Shown: positions 8,772 to 17,351 of the stretch, one piece after another | Layout of the letters: each line of letters begins with the position of its first letter | Numbering within the stretch: the stretch's first letter is position 1 | Origin: Microbacterium sp. LWH11-1.2 | Lineage (GTDB): Bacteria > Actinomycetota > Actinomycetes > Actinomycetales > Microbacteriaceae | Length of the DNA: 64,000 nucleotides | Reading direction: 5' to 3' | Assembly (NCBI RefSeq): GCF_038397745.1 | Contig: NZ_CP151636.1 | Span: forward strand, 3,844,001 to 3,908,000 | Made by a program: the position numbers and the translations under genes | The notes under the pieces: generated by a model | What the model was told of the DNA's origin: nothing | The model's database searches: none | The model's input: only the letters and a program-made list of their open reading frames with translations

Positions 8772-9140
8772 ATGACCCCTCACCCCCGCGGTTCGGCCTG
8801 GCCGCCGCTGCTGGTCGCCATCGCCCTCGAAGTGTCGGCCACACTCGCCCTGCGCGCAGCTGAGGGCTTCACGCATCCGCTCTGGCTCATCCTGGTGGCC
8901 ATCGGCTACAGCGGCTCGCTCTGGCTGCTGTCGATCGTGCTGGATCGCGGGATGCCGGTCGGCGTCGCCTACGGGATCTGGTCGGCGATCGGCGTGGTGC
9001 TCACCGCGGTCCTCGGAACGGTTCTGTTCGGCGAGCTGCTCGGCCCGGTGCAGATCGTCGGCGTCGGGGTGATCGTGGTCGGAGTGCTGCTGGTCGAGCT
9101 CGGATCCCACGCACGCGACGGCGCAGGGGCGGCGTCATGA
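8772..9140 (+). CDS. SMR-family multidrug/guanidinium exporter subunit 1
   Basis: A 122-residue, four-helix small multidrug resistance protein. The conserved membrane Glu lies in LLVAIALEVSATLALRAAEG, and the family loop GMPVGVAYGIWSAIGVVLTAVLG is intact. The ATG at 8772 (after GAAAGG) gives a family-sized protein; upstream codons in the same frame would add an unlikely Pro/Arg-rich leader. It overlaps the next SMR gene by four bases, so the two are probably a hetero-oligomeric pair of the EbrAB/YkkCD type. I found no guanidine riboswitch motif in the leader. Confidence 0.9.
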   Translation: MTPHPRGSAWPPLLVAIALEVSATLALRAAEGFTHPLWLILVAIGYSGSLWLLSIVLDRGMPVGVAYGIWSAIGVVLTAVLGTVLFGELLGPVQIVGVGVIVVGVLLVELGSHARDGAGAAS

Positions 9141-9460
9141 CCTGGCTGCTGCTCGCCCTCGCGATCGCGAGCGAGGTCACCGCGACTCTGAGCCTGCGCG
9201 CATCAGAGGGACTGCGTCGCAAGCGCTGGATCCCCGTGATCGTCGTGGGCTACCTCGCCGCATTCACCCTGCTCGGCGCGATCCTCGCGATGGGGATGCC
9301 GGTGGGCGTGGCCTACGGCGTCTGGGCCGCCGCCGGCGTGGCCCTCACCGCGGTGCTCGGTCGCGTCATCTTCAAGGATCACTTCTCCGCCATGATGGCG
9401 ATCGGGGTCGCCCTGATCGCGGTCGGGGTGGCTCTCATCGAATTCGGCGGCGCCCACTGA
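9137..9460 (+). CDS. SMR-family multidrug/guanidinium exporter subunit 2
   Basis: A 107-residue SMR protein with four membrane helices. The essential Glu is in LALAIASEVTATLSLRASEG, and GMPVGVAYGVWAAAGVALTAVLGR follows. Its ATG lies within ATGA shared with the stop of the preceding SMR gene, so the two should be made in similar amounts. The partner is clearly similar but carries a longer C-terminal tail; such pairs insert in opposite topology in known systems. It ends 37 bases from a convergent aldo/keto reductase gene. Confidence 0.92.
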   Translation: MTWLLLALAIASEVTATLSLRASEGLRRKRWIPVIVVGYLAAFTLLGAILAMGMPVGVAYGVWAAAGVALTAVLGRVIFKDHFSAMMAIGVALIAVGVALIEFGGAH

Positions 9461-9497
9461 CGCAGGCCGGCCGACCCGCGCGACGTCCGCCGCCGGG

Positions 9498-10460
9498 TCA
9501 CCACACCCCGTCGGCCCTCACCTCCCGGTCGACCCAGCATCCGGCGAGCGCGGCCCGGACCTCCGCGCCGTGATCGCGGGCCAGCGCCAGCGCCGCGTGG
9601 TTCTGCTCGAGCTGCGCGACCCGTGACGCGCCGAACAGCACGTTGGACGTCGCGGGATTCGCCAGACAGAACGCGATGCCGAGGGCGGCGGGAGAGACAC
9701 TGAACTCTCCAGCGACCCGCTCGACCTCCGGGTAGATCTCGGAGATCCGCTCCCGGATGCCTCCGACGTCCGCGCCGATCTTGCGCTGCGGCGCGCGACC
9801 CGTGGCGAGGATGCCGCCCTCGAACACGTCGGACGCCTGCAGGGTCAGCGTGCCGTCCGCGAACAGCGGCCCGTACGCCTGCCCCTCCGCCATCGAGCGC
9901 CGGGCGATGCCGTATTTCAGCTGCGCGAACACAGGACCGGCGACCCCCTGGGTCGCAGCCTCGGCCAGGGCCGCTCGCGTGTGCTCGATGCGCCAGTTGT
10001 TGATGCCCCAGGAGCCGACGAGCCCTTCGTCGATCAGCTCGTCCACGTCGGCGACCAGACGCGGCAGGTCGGGCGCGTCGATGTAGTCACCCACGACGAG
10101 CGTGTCGAAACGATCGAGGCCGGCGCGGCGGAGCGACTCGACGATCTGCGCCCGGAAGCCCTGGTTCGGCCAGTCCCACAGCCAGAGCTTTCCGCACAGC
10201 ACGATCTCGGAGCGGTCCACCCCGCTCCTGCGGAGCGCCTCCCCGAAGAGGATGTCCGTCCTCGAGTTCTCTGCGTGCGGACCCATGTTGTAGAAGGCGA
10301 CATCGAAGAATCCGGCATCGAGGTCGACGGCGCGACGGATCAGCGAGACCGCATCATCCTGCGACATGCGGTCCCACGTGTTCCAGGACCCGAGCGCGAG
10401 CGGCGGCACCGGTGCGCCGCCCGGGCGCAGCGGCCTCCGGGCATATGTCTGATCGGGCAT
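9498..10460 (-). CDS. Aldo/keto reductase lacking the usual catalytic His
   Basis: A 320-residue TIM-barrel NADP-dependent reductase. The conserved Asp is in GFFDVA, the Tyr in VAFYNMGPHAE and the Lys in LCGKLW; GSWGINNWRIEHT and the late GASRVAQLEQN fit the family. The fourth tetrad residue, normally a His in a DLYLLH-type strand, appears to be Gly (DTLVVGD). The start MPDQTYARR follows GAAGGAG. It is divergent from the SDR gene at 10561 and paralogous to the reductase at 12435, which shares the SLGSW-T-DRM pattern near its front and the same missing His. Confidence 0.85.
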   Translation of the reverse strand: MPDQTYARRPLRPGGAPVPPLALGSWNTWDRMSQDDAVSLIRRAVDLDAGFFDVAFYNMGPHAENSRTDILFGEALRRSGVDRSEIVLCGKLWLWDWPNQGFRAQIVESLRRAGLDRFDTLVVGDYIDAPDLPRLVADVDELIDEGLVGSWGINNWRIEHTRAALAEAATQGVAGPVFAQLKYGIARRSMAEGQAYGPLFADGTLTLQASDVFEGGILATGRAPQRKIGADVGGIRERISEIYPEVERVAGEFSVSPAALGIAFCLANPATSNVLFGASRVAQLEQNHAALALARDHGAEVRAALAGCWVDREVRADGVW

Positions 10461-10499
10461 GACGACTCCTTCGGGACGCGCGAATGCGGGGTTGTGTTT

Positions 10500-10515
10500 T
10501 TCTATGTTTGTAGAA
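10500..10515. promoter_or_regulatory. Inverted repeat in divergent promoter (candidate operator)
   Basis: TTCTA-tgtttg-TAGAA, a 16-base inverted repeat, lies in an unusually A/T-rich patch between the divergent reductase (start 10460) and SDR (start 10561). TTGTGT and TATAAC (18-base spacer) on the plus strand would place the repeat across the core promoter of the SDR operon. No regulator gene is adjacent, so the binding protein is unknown. Confidence 0.5.
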
Positions 10516-10560
10516 TATAACGGAGACACCCCCGTCGCGACACCGTCAGTGAGGACGAAC

Positions 10561-11295
10561 ATGACCGAATCCCCCCGCCGCATCCTGGTCACCGGAGGCG
10601 CCTCCGGGCTCGGTCGCGGCATCGCGGCCGCGTACCGCGCCGAGGGCGCCACCGTCTTCATCGGAGACGTGGACGCGGATGCCGCCGCCGAAGCCGCAAG
10701 CGCGATCGGCGCGACCGCTCTCACGCTCGACATCGGCGACGAAGCATCCGTCCTCGCCGCCGCCGAGCGGATCGTCGCGGCCGGCGGACTCGACGTGCTC
10801 GTGAACAACGCGGGGATCGTCGCCGGCGGAGGCACCCTGCAGGAGGTTCCCGTCGACGTGGTCGACGCCGCGCTCCGCGTCAACGTGCGCGGCACCTTCC
10901 TCATGCTGAGGGTCTTCGGAGCCCTCCTCGCCGAGGCCGGTCGCGGCAGCATCGTGAACATCTCATCGATCGGCGCGCGGCAGCCCACACCGGGCCTCGG
11001 CCACTACGAGGCGACGAAGGCCGCGGTCGACGCCCTCACGCGTACGGCAGCGATCGAGCTCGCCGCCTCCGGCGTCCGAGTGAACGCCGTCGCCCCCGGC
11101 CCTGTCCTCACTCCCCTGACCGCCGCGTTCGCCGACGACCCGCAGGCCCGCGCCGCCTGGGAGTCGCGCATCCCGCTCGGCACGATCGCCGAGGTCGACC
11201 AGATCACCCCGCTCGTCCTGTTCCTCGCGAGCGACGCCGCCAGCCACATCACCGGGGTCTCCGTCGCCGTCGACGGCGGACAGCTCCTGGTCTGA
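10561..11295 (+). CDS. SDR-family oxidoreductase
   Basis: A 244-residue classical short-chain dehydrogenase. It has nucleotide-binding TGGASGLGRG, LVNNAG, catalytic Ser in IVNISSIG, Tyr-Lys in YEATK and a C-terminal GVSVAVDGGQLLV. Asp after the second strand (FIGDVDAD) favours NAD. The ATG follows GTGAGGACGAAC. It begins a plus-strand series of SDR, alcohol dehydrogenase, aldo/keto reductase, two esterases and an MFS exporter, which suggests a shared catabolic or detoxifying route for a carbonyl or sugar-like compound. Confidence 0.92.
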   Translation: MTESPRRILVTGGASGLGRGIAAAYRAEGATVFIGDVDADAAAEAASAIGATALTLDIGDEASVLAAAERIVAAGGLDVLVNNAGIVAGGGTLQEVPVDVVDAALRVNVRGTFLMLRVFGALLAEAGRGSIVNISSIGARQPTPGLGHYEATKAAVDALTRTAAIELAASGVRVNAVAPGPVLTPLTAAFADDPQARAAWESRIPLGTIAEVDQITPLVLFLASDAASHITGVSVAVDGGQLLV

Positions 11296-11325
11296 ACCGA
11301 CTTCGCCCTCACCGGACAGGACATC

Positions 11326-12426
11326 ATGACGATCCCCACCACCACGCGCGCGGCCGTGCTCACCGCGCACCACGAGCCGCTCACCCTGCAGGATCTTCCC
11401 CTGCCGACCGAGATCGAGCCGGGCGCCGCTCTCGTCCGCATCGCGTGCACCACACTCTGCGGCACGGACATCGAGATCTGGGAGGGACGGATGACCTTCC
11501 CCGGCATGCTCCCGATGGTGCTCGGTCACGAGATGGTCGGCGAGATCGTCGCCGCCGGCCCGGAGACGAGAGACGCCCTGGGCCGCCCGCTCGCCCCCGG
11601 CGACCGCATCGGCTGGTCCGAATCGACCTGCGGCGAATGCCACGGCTGCGTCGTGCTGCGCGAGCCCGTCGCGTGTTCCCGCCGCGGCTACGGTTTCCTG
11701 CAGCGCGCGGACGTGCACCCCTTCGCCGCCGCCGGTCTCGCCGAGTACGCGTACGTCACTCGGGGCGCGGCCAAGCTCCTGCTGCCGGCATCGGTCAAGG
11801 ACACCTGGGCCTCGATGGCGGGATGCGCCGCGAAGACCGTCCTCCGATCCTTCGAGCGCGGCGGACGCATCCGCCCCGGTTCGACGGTCGTGGTGCAGGG
11901 CTCCGGTGCTCTCGGCATCTTCGCCACCGCGGTCGCCAGGATCGCCGGCGCCGGCCAGGTGATCACGGTGGGCGCGCCGGCCGCGCGTCTCGAACTCGCC
12001 GCGCGGTTCGGAGCGGATGCCGTCGTCGACTTCCGCGAGGGACCGGTCATCGAGCAGGTCATGGAGCTGACCGACGGTCGCGGCGCCGACCACGTCTTCG
12101 ACTTCGCCGGCGCTCCGAGCGTCGGCCCCGACGCGATCGGCATGGCCGCCCAGCGCGGCACGGTCGTGATCGTCGGCTCGACCGGCCCGACCGGTGACGG
12201 CTTCCCGCTCAGCACGATCATGGGCAAGGAGCTCACCGTGGTCGGCTCCCTCAACGGCGACATCTCCGACTACGCCCGCGCGATCGACTTCTTCACCGCC
12301 TTCGCCGGCCGCTTCCCCTGGGACGACCTGTTCAGCGCACCCGTCGGATTGGCCGATGCTTCCGCGAAGATCGCGAACATGCACCACCTCGATGAGGTCA
12401 AGGCCGTCATCGACCCGAGACTGTGA
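11326..12426 (+). CDS. Zinc-dependent alcohol dehydrogenase (MDR family)
   Basis: A 366-residue medium-chain dehydrogenase. Catalytic zinc ligands are in TTLCGTD and GHEMVGE; a structural zinc lobe is CGECHGCVVLREPVAC. The Rossmann segment reads VVVQGSGALGIFATAVARIAGA, and VFDFAGAPS and GSTGPTG follow. It lies 30 bases after the SDR gene and runs into the reductase gene with an overlap at the stop (TGAGGA serves the next ribosome site). The substrate is unknown; members act on polyols, threonine or aryl alcohols. Confidence 0.9.
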   Translation: MTIPTTTRAAVLTAHHEPLTLQDLPLPTEIEPGAALVRIACTTLCGTDIEIWEGRMTFPGMLPMVLGHEMVGEIVAAGPETRDALGRPLAPGDRIGWSESTCGECHGCVVLREPVACSRRGYGFLQRADVHPFAAAGLAEYAYVTRGAAKLLLPASVKDTWASMAGCAAKTVLRSFERGGRIRPGSTVVVQGSGALGIFATAVARIAGAGQVITVGAPAARLELAARFGADAVVDFREGPVIEQVMELTDGRGADHVFDFAGAPSVGPDAIGMAAQRGTVVIVGSTGPTGDGFPLSTIMGKELTVVGSLNGDISDYARAIDFFTAFAGRFPWDDLFSAPVGLADASAKIANMHHLDEVKAVIDPRL

Positions 12427-12434
12427 GGACCACC

Positions 12435-13394
12435 GTGACCACTCCCCTCGCTCGCCGCGAGATCGGCCGCAGCGGCATCGACGCCTCGCTGCTCTCGCTC
12501 GGCTCCTGGCACACCTACGACCGGATGGACTTCGCCGACGCGGTCGCGATGCTCCGTGAGGCCGTCGACCGGGGCATCAACCTGTTCGATGTGGGCGTGT
12601 ACTCCGCGCCGGGCATGCCGCCGGTGTTCACCGACGTCATCTTCGCAGGCATGGTCCGCGCAGCGGGGCTCCGCCGGGACGAGTGGCTGCTGTCGTCGAA
12701 GCTGTGGCTCGAGTCGTTCGGGGCCGAGGGATTCCGCCCACAGCTCGAGAACGCGCTGATGCGCGTCGGCGTGGAGCACGCCGACCTCGTGATCCTCGGC
12801 GACCTCCGTCGCGACGACCTCGATCTGCGCGATCTCGTTCTCGACCTCGCCGGATTGACGGATGCCGGGCTCATCCGCGCCTGGGGCGTGAACAACTGGT
12901 CCGCAGCGAGCATCCAGCAGCTGATCGACATCGCGGCGGCCGAAGGGGTCGCGGGTCCCCAGATCGCTCAGCTCAAATACAGCGTCTCGCGGCGTTCGAT
13001 CCCCGATGGGGAGCCGTTCGCCCGCCTGTGGGAGCAGGGCCTCACGCTGCAGGCATCCGACTGTCTCGAGGGCGGCGTGCTGGCGGGCAAGATCGCCGGC
13101 GACCGGCAGATCGGCCGTGACCCCGGCGACATCCGCGAGCGGATCATCGACGACGTCCCCGCATTCACCGCAGCGGCGGCGTCTCTCGACGTCTCGCCGG
13201 CGCAGCTGGGCATCGCCTTCACCCTGACCCATCCGGCGCTCACCACCACGCTGTTCGGGGCATCGAGCGTCGAGCAGCTGCGCGCGAACCTCGACGCCGC
13301 CGCCCTCGTCGACCGCATCGGGGCGGCCGAGCTGCGCCGTCTCGTCGAGCCGTTCTGGGCGGACCGCGACGTGGTCTCGCCCGAAGGACCCTGA
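12435..13394 (+). CDS. Aldo/keto reductase, paralogue of the gene at 9498
   Basis: A 319-residue reductase with GINLFDVGVYSAPGM, SSKLWLESFG, IRAWGVNNWS and FGASSVEQLRANLDAAA. As in the divergent paralogue, the tetrad His is absent: the strand reads ADLVILGDL. I chose the GTG at 12435 because TGAGGA sits at ribosome-site distance; an in-frame GTG at 12423 overlapping the previous stop has a poorer site. Two related reductases with the same substitution, on either side of one SDR-alcohol dehydrogenase pair, suggest an isomerase-like or altered hydride-transfer role, or a pair that divides a two-way redox step. Confidence 0.86.
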   Translation: MTTPLARREIGRSGIDASLLSLGSWHTYDRMDFADAVAMLREAVDRGINLFDVGVYSAPGMPPVFTDVIFAGMVRAAGLRRDEWLLSSKLWLESFGAEGFRPQLENALMRVGVEHADLVILGDLRRDDLDLRDLVLDLAGLTDAGLIRAWGVNNWSAASIQQLIDIAAAEGVAGPQIAQLKYSVSRRSIPDGEPFARLWEQGLTLQASDCLEGGVLAGKIAGDRQIGRDPGDIRERIIDDVPAFTAAAASLDVSPAQLGIAFTLTHPALTTTLFGASSVEQLRANLDAAALVDRIGAAELRRLVEPFWADRDVVSPEGP

Positions 13395-13442
13395 CCCCCG
13401 CGCTTCGTCACGCACAGCGAACACCCACCAAGGAAAGAGACC

Positions 13443-14447
13443 ATGACCGCCACCGCCACAGCCGCCGGCCGACCGACCGTGACACCGGTGCCCTTCGACC
13501 CCGAGGTGCAGGCCGTGCTCGACGAGCTCGCGAGGAACCCGCAGCCCGCTCTCACACGCGCGACGCTCCCTCGCGAAGGAACGGATCGGATGTTCCCCGA
13601 CAACGACTCGGTGATCTCCGGCCGCGACATCGACTGGGAGGATCGGGTCATCCCCGGCCCGGCTGGCTCCCCGGACATGGAGATCACGATCTTCCGTCCC
13701 CGCGGCAGCACCGGCGAGGTCCTCCCCGCTTTCCTCAACATCCACGGCGGCGGCATGATCGTCGGCCACCGCTCGTGGGAGACCGCGCGGGTCGTCGACA
13801 TCGTCGCCGAGCACAGGGTGGTCGCCGTCAACGTCGAGTACCGCCTCGCGCCCGAGCATCCGTTCCCGGCAGGGGTGGAGGACTGCTACGCCGGATTCGC
13901 TTGGCTGCATGAGAACGCCGCCGCACTCGGCGCGGACCCCGACCGCATCATCGTCGGCGGCGGGAGTGCGGGTGGTGGCCTCACCGCCGCCGTCGCCCTC
14001 ATGGCACGCGACCGGCAAGGGCCGGTCATGGCGGGCCAGCTGCTGCTCTGCCCCATGATCGACAACACCAACACCACGGTCTCGAGCCGGCAGTACGACG
14101 GCATCGGCACGTGGCAGCGCGAGATGAACCTGCTCGCCTGGTCGTGCGTGCTCGGCGAGGAGCTCGCCTTCAGCGCGGAGGCTCCGGCCTACGCGGCCGC
14201 CAGCCGCGCGACCGACGTGTCGAACCTCCCTCCGGCCTTCATCGAGGTCGGCGAAGCGGAGGCGTTCCGCGATGAGGACACCGAGTACGCCCTGCGCCTC
14301 TGGGCGACGGGCGGCCAGGCCGAGCTCCATGTGTGGGGCGGAGGTGCGCACGGCTTCGACATGTACATGCCGGATGCCGAGATCTCCCGCGCCGCGCTCG
14401 CCGCCCGCGCCTCCTGGCTGCGCCGCACGTGGAGCAGCGGACGATGA
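13443..14447 (+). CDS. HSL-type alpha/beta hydrolase (esterase)
   Basis: A 334-residue esterase of the hormone-sensitive-lipase family. Markers are the oxyanion motif NIHGGGMIVG, VEYRLAPEHPFPAGVEDCYA, nucleophile VGGGSAGGG, the acid in GEAEAFRDEDTEYA and the His in GGAHGFDMYM. The ATG follows AAGGAAAGAGACC. It is translationally coupled to a second, clearly paralogous esterase by a four-base overlap, so a tandem duplication is likely. No signal peptide is visible, so it acts in the cytoplasm on an imported or internally made ester or lactone. Confidence 0.92.
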   Translation: MTATATAAGRPTVTPVPFDPEVQAVLDELARNPQPALTRATLPREGTDRMFPDNDSVISGRDIDWEDRVIPGPAGSPDMEITIFRPRGSTGEVLPAFLNIHGGGMIVGHRSWETARVVDIVAEHRVVAVNVEYRLAPEHPFPAGVEDCYAGFAWLHENAAALGADPDRIIVGGGSAGGGLTAAVALMARDRQGPVMAGQLLLCPMIDNTNTTVSSRQYDGIGTWQREMNLLAWSCVLGEELAFSAEAPAYAAASRATDVSNLPPAFIEVGEAEAFRDEDTEYALRLWATGGQAELHVWGGGAHGFDMYMPDAEISRAALAARASWLRRTWSSGR

Positions 14448-15424
14448 GCCTGCCCCCTGTCCCCTACGATCCCGAGCTCGTCGCGGGACTCGAGGCATTC
14501 GTGAGTCTCGTCGAGATCATCCCGCTGCGCGCCGACACCATCCACGCGAACCGCGACCACTTCGCCACGATCATCCCGCCGATGTCCGTGCAGGTCGAGG
14601 GCCGGGCCGTGAGCTGGGAGGACCGCGTCATCCCGGGGCCGCCGGGAGCGCCGGACATCGAGATCACGATCGTGCGACCGCGCAGAGCAGCGACCGCCCC
14701 CGCCCCGGCGGTGCTCTCGATCCACGGCGGCGGCATGGTCCTCGGGACGAGGTTCTTCGGCACGGGCGAGCTGATCGATCTCGCAGAGCGACACGGCGTG
14801 GTCGGCATCGCCGTCGAGTACCGCCTCGCCCCGGAGCATCCGGGCCCCGCGCAGGCCGAGGACTGCTATGCGGCGCTGGAGTGGATGGTCGCCCATGCCG
14901 AGGAGCTCGGCATCGACCCGGACCGGATCATCGCGTCCGGCGTGAGCGCGGGCGGAGGGCTGTCAGCTGCCGTGGCGCTGATCGCCCGCGACAGAGGAGG
15001 GCCACGACTGGCCGGACAGCTCCTCGGCTGCCCCATGCTCGACGACCGCAACCAGACCGTCTCGAGTCGTCAGTACGACGGCTTCGGCGCGTGGGACCGC
15101 AACAACAACGACACCGCCTGGGATGCGATCGCCGGGACCGAGCGGTTCACCGACGCGGTCTCGCCGTACACCGCACCGGCACGAGCGACGGATCTCGCCG
15201 GCCTCGCGCCGGCGTTCATCGAGGTGGGCGCCGCCGAGACCTTCCGCGACGAGGCGGTGGACTACGCCCTGCGCATCTGGGCGACCGGCGGTCAGGCCGA
15301 GCTGCACGTCTGGGCAGGCGGATATCACGGCTTCTCCGGGTTCTCCCCCGATGCCGCCGTGTCGAAGGCGGCGGACGACGCCCGCGAGAGCTGGCTGCGC
15401 CGCACGCTCCGCCTCGACGGATGA
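14444..15424 (+). CDS. HSL-type alpha/beta hydrolase, tandem paralogue
   Basis: A 326-residue esterase with the same motifs as its neighbour: SIHGGGMVLG, VEYRLAPEHPGPAQAEDCYA, nucleophile SGVSAGGG, acid in GAAETFRDEAVDYA, His in GGYHGFSGF. The shared VSSRQYDG block and SWEDRVIPGP segment show a duplication followed by divergence. The ATG is inside ATGA with the previous gene's stop. It overlaps the MFS transporter by four bases in turn. Keeping both copies suggests two related ester substrates, or a heteromer. Confidence 0.92.
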   Translation: MSLPPVPYDPELVAGLEAFVSLVEIIPLRADTIHANRDHFATIIPPMSVQVEGRAVSWEDRVIPGPPGAPDIEITIVRPRRAATAPAPAVLSIHGGGMVLGTRFFGTGELIDLAERHGVVGIAVEYRLAPEHPGPAQAEDCYAALEWMVAHAEELGIDPDRIIASGVSAGGGLSAAVALIARDRGGPRLAGQLLGCPMLDDRNQTVSSRQYDGFGAWDRNNNDTAWDAIAGTERFTDAVSPYTAPARATDLAGLAPAFIEVGAAETFRDEAVDYALRIWATGGQAELHVWAGGYHGFSGFSPDAAVSKAADDARESWLRRTLRLDG

Positions 15425-16638
15425 GCATCCCGGTCTCCGGCGAACCCGGGCGCCCGCGGATGGGCACGCTGCACGCGATGCTCGTGCTGGGGATGCTGGA
15501 GGCCTTCGGTCCGCTGTCGATGGACCTGTATCTGCCGCAGCTGCCGCAGCTGGCTGCCTCCCTCGCGACGACCGAGGCACTCGGCCAGGCGACGATGTCG
15601 GCGTGCATGATCGGGCTCGGACTCGGGCAGCTCGTCGCGGGGCCGCTCAGCGACCGCTACGGCCGGCGACTCCCGCTGATGGCGGGGGTGACGGCTTTCG
15701 CGCTGCTGTCGGCGCTGTGCGCGATGGCGCCGAGCATCGAGCTGCTGCTGCTCGCCCGTTTCCTGCAGGGACTCGCCGGCTCCGCCGGGATCGTGATCTG
15801 CCTGGCGATCGCCCGTGACCAGTTCGACGGCGTCGAGCTCTCCCGCATGCTGTCGCTGCTGTTCCTGGTCTCGGGCACGGCGCCGATCATCGCTCCCGTG
15901 GTGGGCGGGCAGCTCGCGCGCATCATGGACTGGCGAGGGATCTTCTGGGTGCTCGGCGGTGTCGGGATCGCCCTGCTCCTGGTCGTGGTTCTCGCGCTGC
16001 CGGAGACCCTGCCCTCCGCCGAGCGGCACGGGGGCGGCCTGCGAGCACTCGGCGGGCACGCGGGCGCCGTCGTGCGCGACCGCCTCTTCCTCGCCGTGCT
16101 CATCGCCGCAGCGGGTGGCGGTGTCGCCTTCTTCACCTACCTGTCGATGTCCTCCTTCGTCCTGCAGGACGAGTTCGGCCTCACCCCGCAGGAGTTCAGC
16201 CTCGCCTTCCCTGCGGGGGCGCTGGCCAGCATCGTCGGCGGACAGACGAGCCGCCTGGTCGTGCGCCGCTGGGGACCGCTGAACGTGTACCTCGGCGGGA
16301 TCACCACGACCCTGGTCGCGACGACGATGTTCCTCGTGCTCGCGATGATCGGCACCGGAGTCACCGGGGTCGTCGCGGCACTCGTCGGCTTCATGCTGTG
16401 CTCGGGGATCGGCGGGCCGAACGGGCAGACGCTCGCCCTCGCCCACCACCGCGCCAGAGCAGGCACCGCGTCAGCGCTGCTCGGGATGGCGACCTTCCTC
16501 TTCGGGCCGGTCGTCGCGCCGCTCGCCGCAGGGATCGGCGGCACCGATGCCGTGACGATGGCCCTCACCATGACGGTCGCCGCAGCGGCGTCGGCCTTCG
16601 CCGCCTGGGTGTTCGTTCGACCGGCGGCTCGCGGCTGA
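15421..16638 (+). CDS. MFS multidrug/metabolite exporter (Bcr/CflA-type)
   Basis: A 405-residue membrane protein with about twelve helices. The Bcr/CflA subfamily is indicated by FGPLSMDLYLPQLPQLA in helix 1, GLGLGQLVAGPLSDRYGRR (the MFS loop 2-3 motif), ARFLQGLAGSAGIVICLAIARD and VSGTAPIIAPVVGG. The start overlaps the esterase stop by four bases. Export of an esterase product or a toxic intermediate fits the context. It ends 18 bases from a convergent SDR gene. Confidence 0.9.
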   Translation: MSIPVSGEPGRPRMGTLHAMLVLGMLEAFGPLSMDLYLPQLPQLAASLATTEALGQATMSACMIGLGLGQLVAGPLSDRYGRRLPLMAGVTAFALLSALCAMAPSIELLLLARFLQGLAGSAGIVICLAIARDQFDGVELSRMLSLLFLVSGTAPIIAPVVGGQLARIMDWRGIFWVLGGVGIALLLVVVLALPETLPSAERHGGGLRALGGHAGAVVRDRLFLAVLIAAAGGGVAFFTYLSMSSFVLQDEFGLTPQEFSLAFPAGALASIVGGQTSRLVVRRWGPLNVYLGGITTTLVATTMFLVLAMIGTGVTGVVAALVGFMLCSGIGGPNGQTLALAHHRARAGTASALLGMATFLFGPVVAPLAAGIGGTDAVTMALTMTVAAAASAFAAWVFVRPAARG

Positions 16639-16656
16639 GCCGCGTGGGGCGGCGTC

Positions 16657-17322
16657 TCAGTACCGCGCCGAGAACGCCCCGTCGGACTTGAGCAGCTGAC
16701 CCGAGATCCAGCGCCCTTCGTCGGAGACGAGGAACTCCACGACCGCCGCGACGTCGGCCGGTCGACCGAGTCGACCGAGCGGAGTCATCTCTCCCAGCTG
16801 GGTGCGCGTCTCGTCACCCATCCATCCGGTGTCGATCGGGCCGGGATTCAGCACGTTCGCCGAGATGCCCCGTGGACCGAGCTCGCGCGCCGCCGAGATC
16901 ACGAGCCGATCGAGCGCGCCCTTGGACGCGCCGTACGGCAGGTTGCCGGTGACGTGGTCGCTCGTGAGCGCCACGATCGCGCCGCCGTCGTCGCCGATCT
17001 GGCGCGCGAACGCCGCGATCAGCAGCAGGCTCGCTCGGGCGTTCACCGCGACGTGCAGGTCGAAGCTCTCGGCGGTCGTGTCGAGGATGCCGGACTGCAC
17101 GTCGTGCGCGTGACTCAGGATCAGCGCCGAGATGGTGCCGTGCGCGGTGGTGACCTCGGCGATCAGAGCGTCAGGGCCCTCCGCTGTCGAGAGGTCGGCG
17201 GGGTGATCCGCATCGCGCAGGTCGCTGGTGACGACGGTCCAGCCGGCCGCGCGCAGACGCGGCACGATGCCGGCCGCGATGCTGTTCGCGCGCGCGGCGC
17301 CGGTGATCAGAGCGAGGGGCAT
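16657..17322 (-). CDS. Atypical SDR-family protein
   Basis: A 221-residue Rossmann protein. The nucleotide loop is altered (LITGAARANSIAAGI instead of TGxxxGxG) and the NNAG motif is replaced by LSHAHDVQ, while the catalytic Tyr-Lys is in YGASKG and the C-terminal WISGQLLKSDGAFSARY is conserved. The ATG is preceded by TAGCGT and six bases with no ribosome site, so translation is probably leaderless. It reads convergently with the MFS exporter and in the same direction as the membrane protein gene 29 bases upstream. Confidence 0.82.
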   Translation of the reverse strand: MPLALITGAARANSIAAGIVPRLRAAGWTVVTSDLRDADHPADLSTAEGPDALIAEVTTAHGTISALILSHAHDVQSGILDTTAESFDLHVAVNARASLLLIAAFARQIGDDGGAIVALTSDHVTGNLPYGASKGALDRLVISAARELGPRGISANVLNPGPIDTGWMGDETRTQLGEMTPLGRLGRPADVAAVVEFLVSDEGRWISGQLLKSDGAFSARY

Positions 17323-17328
17323 CCGGCC

Positions 17329-17334
17329 ACGCTA
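17329..17334 (-). promoter_or_regulatory. Leaderless -10 box for the SDR at 16657-17322
   Basis: On the minus strand TAGCGT is followed by GGCCGG and then the ATG, so transcription should start on or next to the start codon. No Shine-Dalgarno sequence lies between them. The same TANNNT-N6-start pattern precedes five other genes here. Confidence 0.55.
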
Positions 17335-17351
17335 CCGGACCGCATCAGCGG

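Noticed and set aside
12270..14498. Long minus-strand open frames of up to about 740 codons over the reductase and esterase genes
   Set aside because: These mirror real plus-strand genes in GC-rich DNA; the translations are rich in Arg/Gly/Ala without family motifs.
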